Assembly: GCA_008704415.1 (NCBI GenBank)
Contig: VXIS01000170.1
Span: 1-64,000, forward strand
Direction of reading: 5' to 3'
Length of the DNA: 64,000 nt
Origin: Sphaerosporella brunnea
Lineage: Eukaryota > Ascomycota > Pezizomycetes > Pezizales > Pyronemataceae
Shown: positions 1-9,940 of the stretch, piece after piece
Layout of the letters: each line of letters starts with the position of its first letter
Position numbering within the stretch: the stretch's first letter is position 1
Program-made: the position numbers and the translations under genes
Notes under the pieces: model-generated
What the model saw: the letters and a program-made list of their open reading frames with translations, nothing else
The model's database searches: none
Told to the model about the DNA's origin: nothing

Positions 1-72
1 AATCACTATGTAGACTCTATTCTGTTCTCTAGCTGACTACTTAGGGATGTCACGTGACCATACCCGTGACAC

Positions 73-459
73 TGGGATGTGATGGACCACTGGAACGGGG
101 CAAGAATGGAGTTGATCAATCACTTGAACGGGGCTTGGATGGAATCGATCAATGGAATGACGCTGTGATGAGATTGATCACTCAAGCGGGGCTGGGATGG
201 GATTGATCACTGGAATGGGGCTTATCACTCGAACGGGGCTGGGATGTGATGGATCACTGGAATGGGGCTTATCACTTAAACGGGGCTGGGATGTGATGGA
301 TCACTGGAACGGGGCAAGAATGGGGTTGATCAATCACTTGAACAGGGCTTGGATGGGATCGAATCATGGAATACGCTGGGAAGAGATTGATCACTAGAGC
401 AGAGCTGGGATGGAATTGATCACTGGAATGGTTCTGATCACTTGAATGGGTCTTGGATG
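73..459. repeat. Degenerate minisatellite with a ~216-bp higher-order period
   Basis: Tandem imperfect copies of a 25-35 bp unit built around GATCACTGGAACGGGGCTGG followed by GATGGGATT or GATGTGATG. A longer period is visible: the block GATGTGATGGA(C/T)CACTGGAACGGGGCAAGAATGG occurs near 75 and again near 291, about 216 bp apart, with the same order of variant subunits between. Reading frames across it are short and carry only the repeat. No gene is supported here. Confidence 0.8.
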
Positions 460-946
460 CATACATCCACTCGCTCACCCTTTTTTGGTCCGGTGAGATG
501 ACACAGCTGCATGAAAGTTACTGCACGGGTACATCCAACCTTCTGTGTCTATCACGTAGGAGTGTGCAATATTTTTTATTTTTTAAAAAATTTATATATC
601 ATTACCGGCCTCGGAGGCAGTCGCTCGCCATGCTCTGTAGCTCCGTCCAGAGCATCATATGTTTCCCGGCTAACCGCCTTGCCCAGGAGCTTGCCCCAGA
701 TCTTGGGCTTGCCAAAGTGGACAAAGGAATATACGCGTCGATGTTGCTGAGGATCCCACTGTGTGTCCACTTCGGCAGACCCGTTTGCAAAGGCATATTG
801 TTTGTACCTTGGCAAATGCGGGCTCATGGTGACTAGTTTCATCACCAGTCACCGGGAATTCGCAATCACCAATGAACTGTTTGCTGGATGAGTGCTTCGG
901 TCTCGGGCGGCGCTTTTGGCCGTGTGTGCATACTTGTCGACATCGT
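460..946. other. Unassigned non-coding stretch
   Basis: No recognisable gene. There is an A/T-rich patch with a short palindromic core (ATTTTTTAAAAAAT) near 575-590. Overlapping short reading frames on both strands show no known motif. Confidence 0.5.
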
Positions 947-1140
947 TGTGAACTATTACATGTAACTATTGTATATTGCAAGGTCTGGAGCTAAGTACAA
1001 GTTGCCGCTCCCTTAAAAGGCCGAAACGAGCACTAGCTGCAAACTCTAAATTAGCTAACCCTGTCTAACCCTGGTGCGTCACCAGTTCATACTCGGATTC
1101 AGTAAAGAGTGATACTCCATGTCTCAACACTCCCCCTATC
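947..1140 (-). mobile_element. Ty1/copia-type 3' LTR with polypurine tract
   Basis: Read on the minus strand, positions 1140-1122 give GATAGGGGGAG followed directly by TGTTGAGAC. A G-rich polypurine tract abutting a TGTTG LTR start is typical of Ty1/copia elements. The LTR would run from 1129 down to about 947, where a CA end (TG on the plus strand) follows AGTTCA, giving about 183 bp. The far boundary is approximate because no second LTR or target duplication was found. It belongs with the copia remnants upstream at 1.5-3.1 kb. Confidence 0.5.
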
Positions 1141-1216
1141 CAATCATGAACAACATATTTCCCAATCGAGGTGCGGCGCAATCACATGATCTTTGTGCAC
1201 CCGATCCTTCGTAGCG

Positions 1217-1990
1217 TCACGTGACCTCATGTCGTCCCGATTTCCAACAGCTTCGTCCATCACAGTAGGTGCTCATACTCCAGCTGCCCAGTGCCCTGTC
1301 GAGTTGCCGGAGTTCTTGCCAGATAGCTCCATTCAGTTGTTGTCTTTGAATGACGGCTGATTTGGTGTCGTATGCGTAGCTATCATGACTCCCTCGTCTG
1401 AGCATAAACGCTGTCCATCTGCTGTACTCGAGGCTTGACTATCTTCATCGAAAAACCACTATCTCCGTCGTCTGTAGTGGTGTACCCCGTCCGGTTGCCC
1501 TACAACTTCCTGTAAGTTGTTAATTCGCAGTTATCATCGTCAAAATCGCCTGACGGAGATGGCTGTCGAACCATTCTGGTTTTCTGAGGCTGTGCTGCGA
1601 TTACGTCGTTTACCGCTTCCACAGTCATTCTTCTTTCATCGACAGCATCATCGCAAACGTCGCTTACGTCCATGCATCCAGTATCGTCTGTCTCTTTGCC
1701 GCGGGGAGCCTTATGCCTTTTGACTTCCGCTTTTACGTTCCTTGGTGAAACGAGCATTCTTCTGGCCGAAGCTAGTTCTCTCCCTCTCTCTTCATTCGGC
1801 AAAAAAAGCTCCGTGTTTGGCCCTAGCTGCTCTCGCTCTTCTCGTATCCGGCTCTGTCTGCGGCAAAATCGGCTCCCTGTCTGGCAAAGCTGGTTTGCTT
1901 CCATTCCCCTCCTTCCGCGGAGGCTCTCTGATTGACGCTTTGTCCAGCTCTGTCCGCCTCTTGTATCCGGCTTTGTCTTCGGCAACAATA
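1217..1990 (-). pseudogene. Probable copia-associated coding remnant with purine-rich repeats
   Basis: The minus strand from about 1990 to 1500 encodes a 162-residue K/R/E/Q-rich stretch, followed by a second frame to 1217. The part near LVSPRN resembles a minus-strand stretch at 26965-27183 (LVSPKT) that lies just behind a copia Gag gene, so I place it with the copia element whose 3' LTR is at 947-1129. No integrase, RT or RNase H motif can be read with confidence. It may be repeat sequence rather than protein. Confidence 0.3.
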
Positions 1991-2084
1991 TTTTGCTCCT
2001 TCGGTTTCAGTTCTCAAGTCGTCCTTTCGTTGACGGCTTCTTCTAAACTCCAGTTGTTTTCAGCCCACAACTTCAGGATTTGGC

Positions 2085-2183
2085 TGAGCTACGATTGTCT
2101 CTCTGCGATACCTCAGACGGTTCTCCAAGCTCCTTCGGTGAGCTAAAACCGCTTTTCTTCGGTCTGGAAACGATCCTCCAACC
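2085..2183. repeat. Copia leader repeat unit, left part, split by hAT element A
   Basis: The sequence TCTCCAAGCTCCTTCGGTGAGC followed by CGATCCTCCAA matches the tandem units upstream of copia gag at 28.2-28.55 kb and, inverted, at 26.2-26.5 kb. The unit resumes at 3069 (GCTCCGAGCTACAATTG), so hAT element A is inserted in the middle of the array. Confidence 0.6.
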
Positions 2184-3068
2184 CAGGGCGGTCAATAGTC
2201 TGGCCGGCCGCCCGGTCAAACGGGGCCTCACAGAGTGGGCAAGGTCGGACTGGTAATGTGGCAAGCCCGACAGGTTCGGGCCGGCAGAAGAAAAACCTGG
2301 ATATTTTACAGGTGCCAGCAAGTGCCCAGCATCCTGAACTAAGGTCAGGTCCCACTAAAAGCGCTAATCGTTCAGTTTTCGGCCCAGCTAAACCATCGAT
2401 CGCAATCAAAAGACTAGTCGATCCAGCCCAATAACAACAACTCAGACGAGAGTCAGAATAAAACGGAGCAGAACTGCTGACGTTTGGCTCACAAAATACC
2501 CCCTTTAACCCACACACAGCCACTCGGACAAGAGTCGGGATACGGCGGAGCGGAAATGCTCAGAACGTGTGTTCAGCGGGTGAGAGTCTCCTTTGAAGTT
2601 GGTGTTGATGGAAGAATCACTAACAATTCCTAGGGTTCGATAGACTATTACAGATCAGCGGGGTTCCTTGGGAGACGATGTTATCGAAACCATAGAATAC
2701 CTCGAATCCTGGGCGAAGGGAGATCTGGTATATGGCGCGGATTCTCAAATTCATCATGTCGAGCGTGTGCTGAGTGACTTAGAACAGCGGGCTGCGGGGA
2801 TGGAGGAGTTGCTGGAGGTCGTTCAGGTTGTGGAATCTGTATCTCGCGTTCATGTTTCTTTCCTGGATGTATGTGTAAGCAAAAATCTACAGATGCCTGG
2901 CGGGCACGCCCCACGCCGGGTACTTCTGGGCCTGGCAGGTGCCCGTAGGCGCCTGCGTCTCGATCCAAAAAGCCTGGTCCAAACTGGCCGTGATTTCAAA
3001 AGCTTGTTTCAATGAGTCCGGTTCAGGCCGCGCTCAAAGCTGGACTGGCTGGACTTTTGACAGCCCTG
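2184..3068. mobile_element. Non-autonomous hAT-type element A (885 bp)
   Basis: The left end reads CAGGGCGGTCAATAGTC and the right end reads GACTTTTGACAGCCCTG, which are inverted copies of each other with few differences. The flanking 8-mers are CTCCAACC (2176-2183) and CTCCAAGC (3069-3076), matching at 7 of 8, as expected for a hAT 8-bp target duplication that has since mutated. Its interior from about 2668 to 3068 is the inverted homologue of 60476-60875 in element B. No transposase motif is visible, so it would have to be mobilised in trans. Class assignment rests on TIR form and duplication length. Confidence 0.8.
2681..2968 (-). CDS. Conserved reading frame inside hAT element A (95 aa)
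   Basis: This frame begins MDRDAGAYGHLPGPEVPG, contains the block CLHIHPGKKHEREI and ends near PRHIPDLPS. Element B carries a plus-strand counterpart at 60576-60875 that begins MDRDPGAYGHPPGP and contains CLHIHQGKKHEREI. The frame stays open in both copies, with many conservative differences. No domain is recognised. It is Pro-rich in the middle, with a His/Lys/Glu-rich segment. It may be a small element protein, or simply an open frame preserved by overall DNA similarity. Confidence 0.3.
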   Translation of the reverse strand: MDRDAGAYGHLPGPEVPGVGRARQASVDFCLHIHPGKKHEREIQIPQPERPPATPPSPQPAVLSHSAHARHDEFENPRHIPDLPSPRIRGILWFR

Positions 3069-3687
3069 CTCCAAGCTCCGAGCTACAATTGTTTCTCTGC
3101 GCTCCCTCGGACGGTTCTCCAAGCTCCTTCGCCATCTGACAGTGCTGCACGACCAGAGCGTGTCGTCGTTCGGCCAACAGCAGTCGCTGTTCCTCAAGCG
3201 TAAGTTCGAGCTCCGCCAGCTCCTGTTCGGATTGCACCAGCACCAATGGCTCTATCATCAGCTGTACTTCCTGCACCACCAGCTGGTCTTTCTGTTTGGC
3301 CAGCACCAGTAGTGATTTCGCCAGGGCGCGTGTCATGCCTGCCAGCATACGTTCTTGAGAGCAAAGGTCCGCTGTTATCTGGACCAACCTCGATTCTTGC
3401 TGCGACGGTTCACGTTGCTGGTCGACCAGCTCCTGCCTTTGATCCAGCAGCTCTAGTTCTTTCTCCTCCGGCCCCTGTTCTGGCTCTGCGAATTCTGGGC
3501 GTTGCGCTACCCCGAAGAGACCGCAAGAAAATATGTATGGAGTTGCGTAAGCAGCTTCGGTCCAAAATGCCGGGTCTAGACGGGCCTCGATTTGAAAAGC
3601 CCGTTTGATCCAAACGGGTTCAGACCTGGCCAAAAGCCTGACTCGCCAGTCTATTGGCAGTCCTGGCCGTCTTGTGTAATCGAACAT
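3069..3687 (-). pseudogene. Coiled-coil protein fragment, Q/E/L-rich
   Basis: A minus-strand frame of 217 residues runs from 3687 into hAT element A. Its middle (roughly residues 70-185, about 3490-3135) is rich in Gln, Glu and Leu with heptad-like spacing (for example LELLDQRQELVDQQRE and ELAELELTLEEQRLLL), predicting a long coiled coil. The N-terminal 40 residues are encoded by a hAT-type terminal sequence and the C-terminus by copia leader repeat plus hAT element A, so neither end is native. The core is probably a gene or transposon fragment trapped between mobile sequences. No family is recognised. Confidence 0.35.
3570..3665. mobile_element. Divergent hAT-type terminal fragment (element D)
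   Basis: Read in reverse, CAGGACTGCCAATAGACTGG followed by CTGAACCCGTTTGGATCAAACGGGCTTTTCAAATC matches the terminal 150 bp of elements A and B. The terminal GGCAGTCCTG ends near 3665. No matching duplication was found on the other side, so this is a truncated end. Confidence 0.5.
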
Positions 3688-4248
3688 ACCAGCCTGCTGT
3701 GGTCAGCCATGTTGACCCTTACCTGTCCGAATTGTGGCCACGTTACCTTCTTTTGGCGCATTTCATGGTGTCCCAAGAGAACTGGTTTCTCCGCCAGCGA
3801 TCTCTGCGCCTCTTCGATCAATGATCACGAGTCGGCCGCCACTCCGATACGCAAGATGGTGATTTGATGGCTGCAACGAAGAGTGCTGGTGGTTTTGTCG
3901 ACGTACGCAGGGGCCTGACGCTACTGGTTTTTTGTGGTGCAAACCTAGAAGTGGTGCGCCGGGTTGTCTGTCAGTATACGAACAGAGTCTTCATGGTGGA
4001 GGTTACCTTTCGTAGATGCCGAAAATGGTTGACTGGAAGACCTTGGTATTGGCAGAGGTCGCAGTGCTTTGGAAGTGGCATTTTGAAGATGGTAGTAAAT
4101 TTATGTGTGGGTTACCGCCGCAGGGTGGATGGCGTAATAGGAGTGTTTTATTGGGGAAAGGCGTAACAGGTGGGTTTTATTGGAGCAACGGAGGCTCTGC
4201 AGGCGTTCCGCCGATGCCATCAATTTTCCAGCCAAGGGCACTTAGGGC
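3666..4248. other. Unassigned stretch
   Basis: It contains a plus-strand frame at 3864-4166 (100 aa) with no recognisable motif. I see no splice pattern or homology to other parts of the window. Confidence 0.4.
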
Positions 4249-4510
4249 CAGTGTTCCAAATAGCCAACCAGCTCGACTGGCTGTGTTGGGTTGCATTGTG
4301 CTGATCAAAGCGTCGGGCTGGCCTTTTAACTTGCAGGCATACAGCTTGCTCGGGTATGAAGAATGGACATCATTGTTGCTTCACTGGTTATCACCCTATA
4401 CCGATTCGCGACTTTTACAGGCAAAAACGCAGCCCAGCCAGGCTTCGTAGCCGGGCTAAGCAAATAGAGAGCCCAGCCAGCCCATTTTGGCAGCCGGGCT
4501 GAGAACACTG
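4249..4510. mobile_element. hAT MITE (262 bp) with perfect 8-bp duplication
   Basis: It starts CAGTGTTC at 4249 and ends GAACACTG at 4510, an 8-bp terminal inverted repeat. It is flanked by CTTAGGGC at 4241-4248 and again at 4511-4518, a perfect 8-bp target duplication. Subterminal regions carry inverted GCC(A)ACCAGC and AGCCCAGCCAGCCC motifs. No coding capacity. Short length, hAT-like ends and 8-bp duplication identify it as a hAT-type MITE, different in sequence from elements A and B. Confidence 0.85.
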
Positions 4511-4518
4511 CTTAGGGC

Positions 4519-6200
4519 TCTCATTAGGGCTCATTAGGCCTCATCTTTGCTCATCAGAAACAGGGTATGCAGAGACCATAACGAACTGTTCCGTGCCGTT
4601 CCTTTCCGGATTGCGTGAATCTCACCAGTAGATTAAGCTTGAGATCCGCCATCAGCTATCTTTGATCTAAAACCGGGCTCGCACACGGGCTGTCAGCCAC
4701 AGTGGAGTGCACCTGACGGGTCGGGGGTATCCTAGAGCCCTGTCAAGTCCGCACTCGACAGAGAACTGAAGCAATCCAGTCGGCGAATGTTGCAGGACTC
4801 GACAACCTGGTCCGTTAGTTAGTTCGGAGGACTGGCAGAGCCTGCAGTCCTTACTTGTGTAATACCTATTTGCATTGAGCCTGAACCTGCGAGCGGCGCG
4901 CGTGACGGTGGGGCCAACATGTGCCGAAGAAAGGAAAACCTCTCTGTTTCCCACCGTGACTACACCATGGCCGCCGCTGCACATTTCCGCAATCATAACA
5001 CCGTGCCCTGGAAGGGGCCAGCGTTGGTCTGCTTGTGTCTGCAATCTTCGTTGAGCGCATCCTAAACCCATGAGGGCCGGCATACACAGCATCGTAGCGG
5101 TTCCCCTCTGGCGCAACGAAAGGGTTGCGCCGCAGATTGTCTGTCTGCGTATCAAACCTGTGGTCGCCGAGGGGGTTAAATTTCGGAGGTGATAGCGCAA
5201 TGCACACAGTGACCAAACACATGATGAAGACGGACCGGGAAGATGTCGTCCAAGCTCGGGACGTGGATCGAACCTTTGCAGCCGTTGTGTCGACATGAGC
5301 CAATGCTTGATGGTCGCGGTTTTCCTCGCAGAATGCATACGCAAGGTCGGTGGCGCAGGCGATCAAGGTAGATATTACACTCCTCAGAGGCGAGGAGTGA
5401 TTGACCGGTGCATGTAGGTGTTGGTTGTTTGGTGAACGTGGTAACGAGACAGGCAATGAATAGCGCGGTATCGAGTGAGGGTGTGCCTGTCCGAGATCGG
5501 CAGCGCTGCGTGTGGGTTTTTATGTTCCAGTGCCCTACACGTCGACGGAAACAGTATTTGATATTTCGGAAAGCGTAATGCCGGTACAATCGCGCCTTTA
5601 ACTCGACCAGTTTGCTCGGCCAAGAACCTGTGTTCCAGCTCGCAAGCTACTCCCCAAGATTGTGTGTTCAATGAAACCAATGTCACGCTGAACAGCGTAA
5701 GACTGCGACCAGTCTGTCTTGACCCACACAATGCCAAAGTCCCGGTGTTACCAATACTTTTGCCACTCGTAATCGGAGAGCACGATCATCATGGATCGCT
5801 CTCGCCGATATCACAAGCCTGACCTCTGGTGCGATGCCCGCGGCCAATGCTCATGAGACTTGAGTTAGTTCGGCACGCAGTAAATCGTCAAACAGAAAAA
5901 CCATCGCCCTACATCGTTACAATACATCATGTTCAGGGAGTTACTCTCGCAAGCTCGAGCCGGCGGAGGACGTTCTCAAGGTCCTGCACGGATTGTTGAC
6001 CGTTAAGACACGGCAAAATCCCAAATCCACGTTCAGTCAAACGCAGCTGGTATCCGGCGCTGATCCGAGCGGCGACTGCGCCGCATAGCGCGCAAAGCTA
6101 CCAAAACCGGCGGAAGCGTCTTCCATCCACAAAGTTGGACTGCCTCGAGTCAAAGGCTATGTGGACTCGGCTCCTACGCGGCGATAGTCACTTTCCGTAA
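4519..6200. other. Unassigned region with long overlapping minus-strand frames
   Basis: Minus-strand frames cover 4667-5344, 4866-5456, 5176-5589 and 5384-5737. They overlap in different frames and none shows a recognised domain, membrane segment or repeated motif. A decayed gene is possible but not supported. 5740-6170 holds nothing I can name. Confidence 0.4.
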
Positions 6201-6447
6201 GTGAGATGCAGCAGCGGGGAATCGCGAGAACACAGTGGTGGTTTTCATTTCTACAAAAGAAAAGAACCTCCAGCGACGCTCTCCGTGCTGTTGATCGCGC
6301 AACACCTCAGACGCCTCAGACTCCGCCGACCCTGCCTTGCGCCGCAGGCCGGAGATCGAGCCCCCGAAATGTGAAGCTGATGCGCATCCAGTTTCATGGG
6401 GTGTGCTCTTCCTGTCGATGTCAATGTCTGACTGACCGGACACATCG

Positions 6448-6993
6448 GTGTCCTCTGCGGTTTCCTCCTCATCAGGCTCCTCCTCCTCAGAGTCCTCCTC
6501 TTTGGACTGCTCCTCTTCAGAGTCCTCCTCCCCAGAGTCCTCTTCCTCAGAGTCCTCCTGCTCTCAGTCCTCTTCCCCAGAGTCCTCTTCCTCAGAGTCC
6601 TCCTGCTCTCAGTCCTCCTCTTCGGGATCCTCAGAGTCCTCCCGCTCAGAGTCCTGCTCAGCGTCCTCGGACTGCTCCTCCGCTCGTCATCCCACAATGC
6701 AGCCATTCCTAGCTCTCATCTTCGGTATCGTAGTCGTCATCGGCAACCGCCTCCGACGGCCACCACCCAGCGCATCCCCGATGGAATGCCACTCGGCAGT
6801 GCCCGTCGGGCCCTTCACGCGCGTATTTGCACCCACGAGTTGCAGTGTTTGCGGAACGCTGAGAACGTATTCTCGCGGCGATATTCCTCCCGGCTTTCTT
6901 CTTCACGGCAATGCTCGATCCAAGACCTTCACCCGCAGCCTGCGCGCCGTGTGTGCGCTTGTGCCAGGCACTCGCGCGTACTCTGGGCCTTAG
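6448..6993 (+). CDS. Ser-rich low-complexity reading frame (181 aa), doubtful gene
   Basis: Residues 1-78 are almost entirely Ser with Glu, Cys, Pro and Gln, encoded by imperfect tandem TCCTCnTCnGAG units at about 6465-6670. A hydrophobic stretch follows (FLALIFGIVVVIG), then a Cys-containing tail. On the opposite strand the repeat would encode acidic D/S/E tracts, but in-frame TGA codons break that frame. A Ser-rich segment followed by a single hydrophobic helix could be a surface protein, but base composition alone can produce such a frame. No intron signals or family assignment. Confidence 0.25.
   Translation: MSSAVSSSSGSSSSESSSLDCSSSESSSPESSSSESSCSQSSSPESSSSESSCSQSSSSGSSESSRSESCSASSDCSSARHPTMQPFLALIFGIVVVIGNRLRRPPPSASPMECHSAVPVGPFTRVFAPTSCSVCGTLRTYSRGDIPPGFLLHGNARSKTFTRSLRAVCALVPGTRAYSGP
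6465..6670. repeat. Imperfect TCCTC(A/C)GAG-type microsatellite
   Basis: Repeated hexa- to dodecanucleotide units of the type TCCTCCTCAGAG and TCCTCTTCCCCAGAG. A longer unit, CAGAGTCCTCCTGCTCTCAG, is seen twice about 60 bp apart. Confidence 0.75.
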
Positions 6994-7585
6994 CTCGCAT
7001 CATGTCTTTGCTATAGCGCCTGCGTTGGCAAGATTTTGGTTATAGTGGTAGTTGTAGCCGTGGGTGCGGATGGCGTTGGAAACAGTATGCGTGTGGAATT
7101 GGGGAAGGGAGGTTTGGCAGGCGTTTGCTGTCAATATCGAACCAAGTGCACCTAGGGCTCTGGATCACGGCCCAGCACTCCGCCGCCGCCTCCGACGAGC
7201 ACAGCCCAGCGCATCCAGGATCGAATGCAACCTGGCAGCGGCCGCCGGGGCATCCCAGATACCTCCGATTGTTGGAGTATCTTGTCGTCTCAACGTATCT
7301 GAAATCGTGAGAGCGCCGGATGTACATGTGGCGGACCTAGCACCGGCGTCAGCAACTGTCAACTCTGACATGCAATCGAACATGCCACCCTCCTGTCGTA
7401 GTCAACAACCCACAACACCTCACACGCACCGTGCTTGGAAACGCCAAGCCGCGACGTGTCAAACTCCGATTGGCTTAAAACTGACATCGCGAACAACACT
7501 CAAGCTTCAAGCTCGCTTGCCGCTCACGGGCGCGCAAGCAAATCGAAAAATTAAGGGCGCGCGACACTTTGGAACGCGCAGCCCC

Positions 7586-9940
7586 ATGGACCCGAACACC
7601 GCGCCTCCTCTGGAGGACCCATCTGACCCGATTGTGTCGTCCCAAGCGGACAATATGGATGTAGACCTCCGGGGAATTTCCCAGTGGTCCGAACCGACCC
7701 TGACTCCAACCCCGGCCGCCGCCGCGCCCGTCGCTATGACGCGCGCCGCTGCACCCGTCGCTATGACGCACGCCGCCGAGCCCGTCGCCATGACACCCGC
7801 CGAGCCCCAGACTGGGTCTGACGCTCCAGCCCCGACCCCAACCCCGCCGACCCCGGGCGCCCTGAACGCCCCGCGCATGACCCGCGCCATGACACGCGGC
7901 CTGACAGGAAGCAACCCCATGGACCTTAGCAGGTTCAGCACCCCCACCACATTCGATGGGCCGCCCGCCCAGCCTTTGACGGAATCGCGCAAACGCCGAC
8001 GCCAGGAAGCGCCCGAAAACAACAGACTTGTGGAGATTATCCACGACGCCGTGAAAGAGGCCATGGTCGGCCACATGAACCGCCTAGATGCCGGCTTTGA
8101 GATGCACACAAGCCGCATGCTCAGGCTGATGGCCGAAATCACAGAACCACTCATTGCCAAAGTGGCAGAGCTGGAACGCATGGTCACGATCCAGCAGCAA
8201 GCTACCCGCACCGTACAAGCAAAGCCTCAGGGCACGGTCAGCCCTCAAACGCACAAGCCCCCTGCCTCCAAACACAAGGCAGCCGTTACTCCGACTCCAG
8301 TTACGGCGCCACAACCGGGCTCATCCATGGAGTGGGTGACTGAAGAGGAGGAGGCGGAAATCATGAACAGGACCGAAGAAGAGCACGCCGTGGAGCTACA
8401 GCTGCTAGCACAGCTAGTCCGACCAAGGAAGGAAGAGTCCCTCGCAGCGTCCCAGCACGCACTCCCCAAGATCGACAACCAACCTCACCAGACGGAGCAG
8501 GATAGGCCCCCGAAGATCCTGCAACGTTCAGCCACGGCTGCAGCAAAGGCCAGTCGTACCAACAACGCAACTAACCCCACCAAGACAAAGGAACTCAAGG
8601 CGGGCCCTGCATCGAAATCAAGCATTTTCATTGCGGCAGATAAACCAAGCGAGGCTGACACCTCTAGGACGGACGGGTCCTGGACAGCGCTCGTCAAGAG
8701 GAAGGCCCACAGGGCCCCCAAAACAACAGTTTCCCTCGCCACTGGCACCCCAATCGCCGCCCTCAAACCAGCCGAGAAAGACGTCCCTGACAGAGCACGG
8801 ACGATCATCCTAGCCCGCGAGGAAGGTGCTTCGCAGCACCCCGTCAACAACAGCTATGGCTCCAACCTGGTTCGAGCCATCAACGACGCGCTGGCCGCAA
8901 AACGAGCCCCCGGCTTCATCCGTCTGGCCAAGATAACCCAGAACCGGAAAGGCACAGTCACCGCCCTGTCATACCCCTCGGCAACTGCTGTACAGGTCTG
9001 CACCTTCAGCGACACCATCCTGGCTGCGGCAAGATGACTGGACTCATCCATAGTGGCTGTAAGCCCAAATGAGGAATGGACAAGAATCAAACTCCACGGC
9101 GTAGACACTCAACGCTACATCGGCAAGCTCGACATGCTCAAGCGAGACCTGATGACCGATAATGATGGCCTGGACATCCCAATGAAGATCCGCTGGCTGG
9201 TCCCGGAGACTCTAGTCCAACAACGCACCAGAGACGGCAACATACGGGCCTCCTCTGTCACCTTCGCCGTTAAAGACCGCGGCACCGCTATGCACGCCAT
9301 CCGAAAGGGTCTGCTTCTCGCGGGACGTTGCCTGAAGGTAGAATCATACCTGAAAGCAGGTCCTGATGCCTTCTGCGATCACTGCTCGGGCTGGGGCCAC
9401 CTGTCACTTAACTGCGGCCACAGGAGGATACAAACTCCACCCAAGTGCGCGCACTGCAGCGGTTCGCACCTTACCGCCACCCACAAGTGCAACATCACCA
9501 GCTGCGCCGAGTGCAACAAGAAGACAGGCCGCATCTGCAAGCACTCCGCTTCAATGCTTAAATGCCCCAACTGCATGGGGAAACATTCCGCAAAAAGCGA
9601 CACGTGCCCTAAGAAGAAGGAGGCGGTTAGAAAGGCCAGAGGAAAATCTAATCCCGCAGAATCGGCTACCGCCACTCAGGCTACAGGAGCGAACGCCACC
9701 CCGGTTGGGGCGATTAAGGACACCCCAGGACAACGACCCGAAGCCGGGGCCATGCTCAGAGACCCCCGCCGACCACGTCTGGTAGCTCAGCCAGCCAACA
9801 CCAAGGCTACTCCGACGGCGAATTCGGGTACGGAAGAAGAGGATGAAGAGGACGTGGACGACGCCATGACCGATGATATGGATCTAGAACAGGCCTCACC
9901 ATCAGTCCCGGTCACACCGGGGGCAGACGAAGAATTATAA
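7586..9940 (+). pseudogene. LINE-1 ORF1: Gag-like nucleic-acid-binding protein, one nonsense codon
   Basis: The start is ATG 7586 (MDPNTAPPLEDP), because the longer open frame from 7064 lies partly outside the element. The frame is 785 codons but has TGA at 9035-9037. In LINE copy 3 the same place reads AARW-VES, and here AAR-stop-LDSS, so a Trp TGG became TGA. The N-terminal half is Pro/Ala-rich with tandem ATPVAMT-like repeats. The C-terminal part has zinc-knuckle motifs CDHCSGWGHLSLNC, CAHCSGSHLTATHKC and CPNCMGKHSAKSDTC (about 9373-9606), and an acidic tail (EEEDEEDVDD). Such proteins bind LINE RNA in the ribonucleoprotein. The stop TAA overlaps the ORF2 start. Confidence 0.88.

Noticed and set aside
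5260..5285. B-box-like GGTTCGATCC on the minus strand, possible tRNA
   Set aside because: The flanking 5-mers do not form a T-stem and no A-box or acceptor stem fits.
7064..7585. N-terminal extension of LINE ORF1 from 7064
   Set aside because: It crosses the target duplication at 7384-7396, so it lies partly outside the element.
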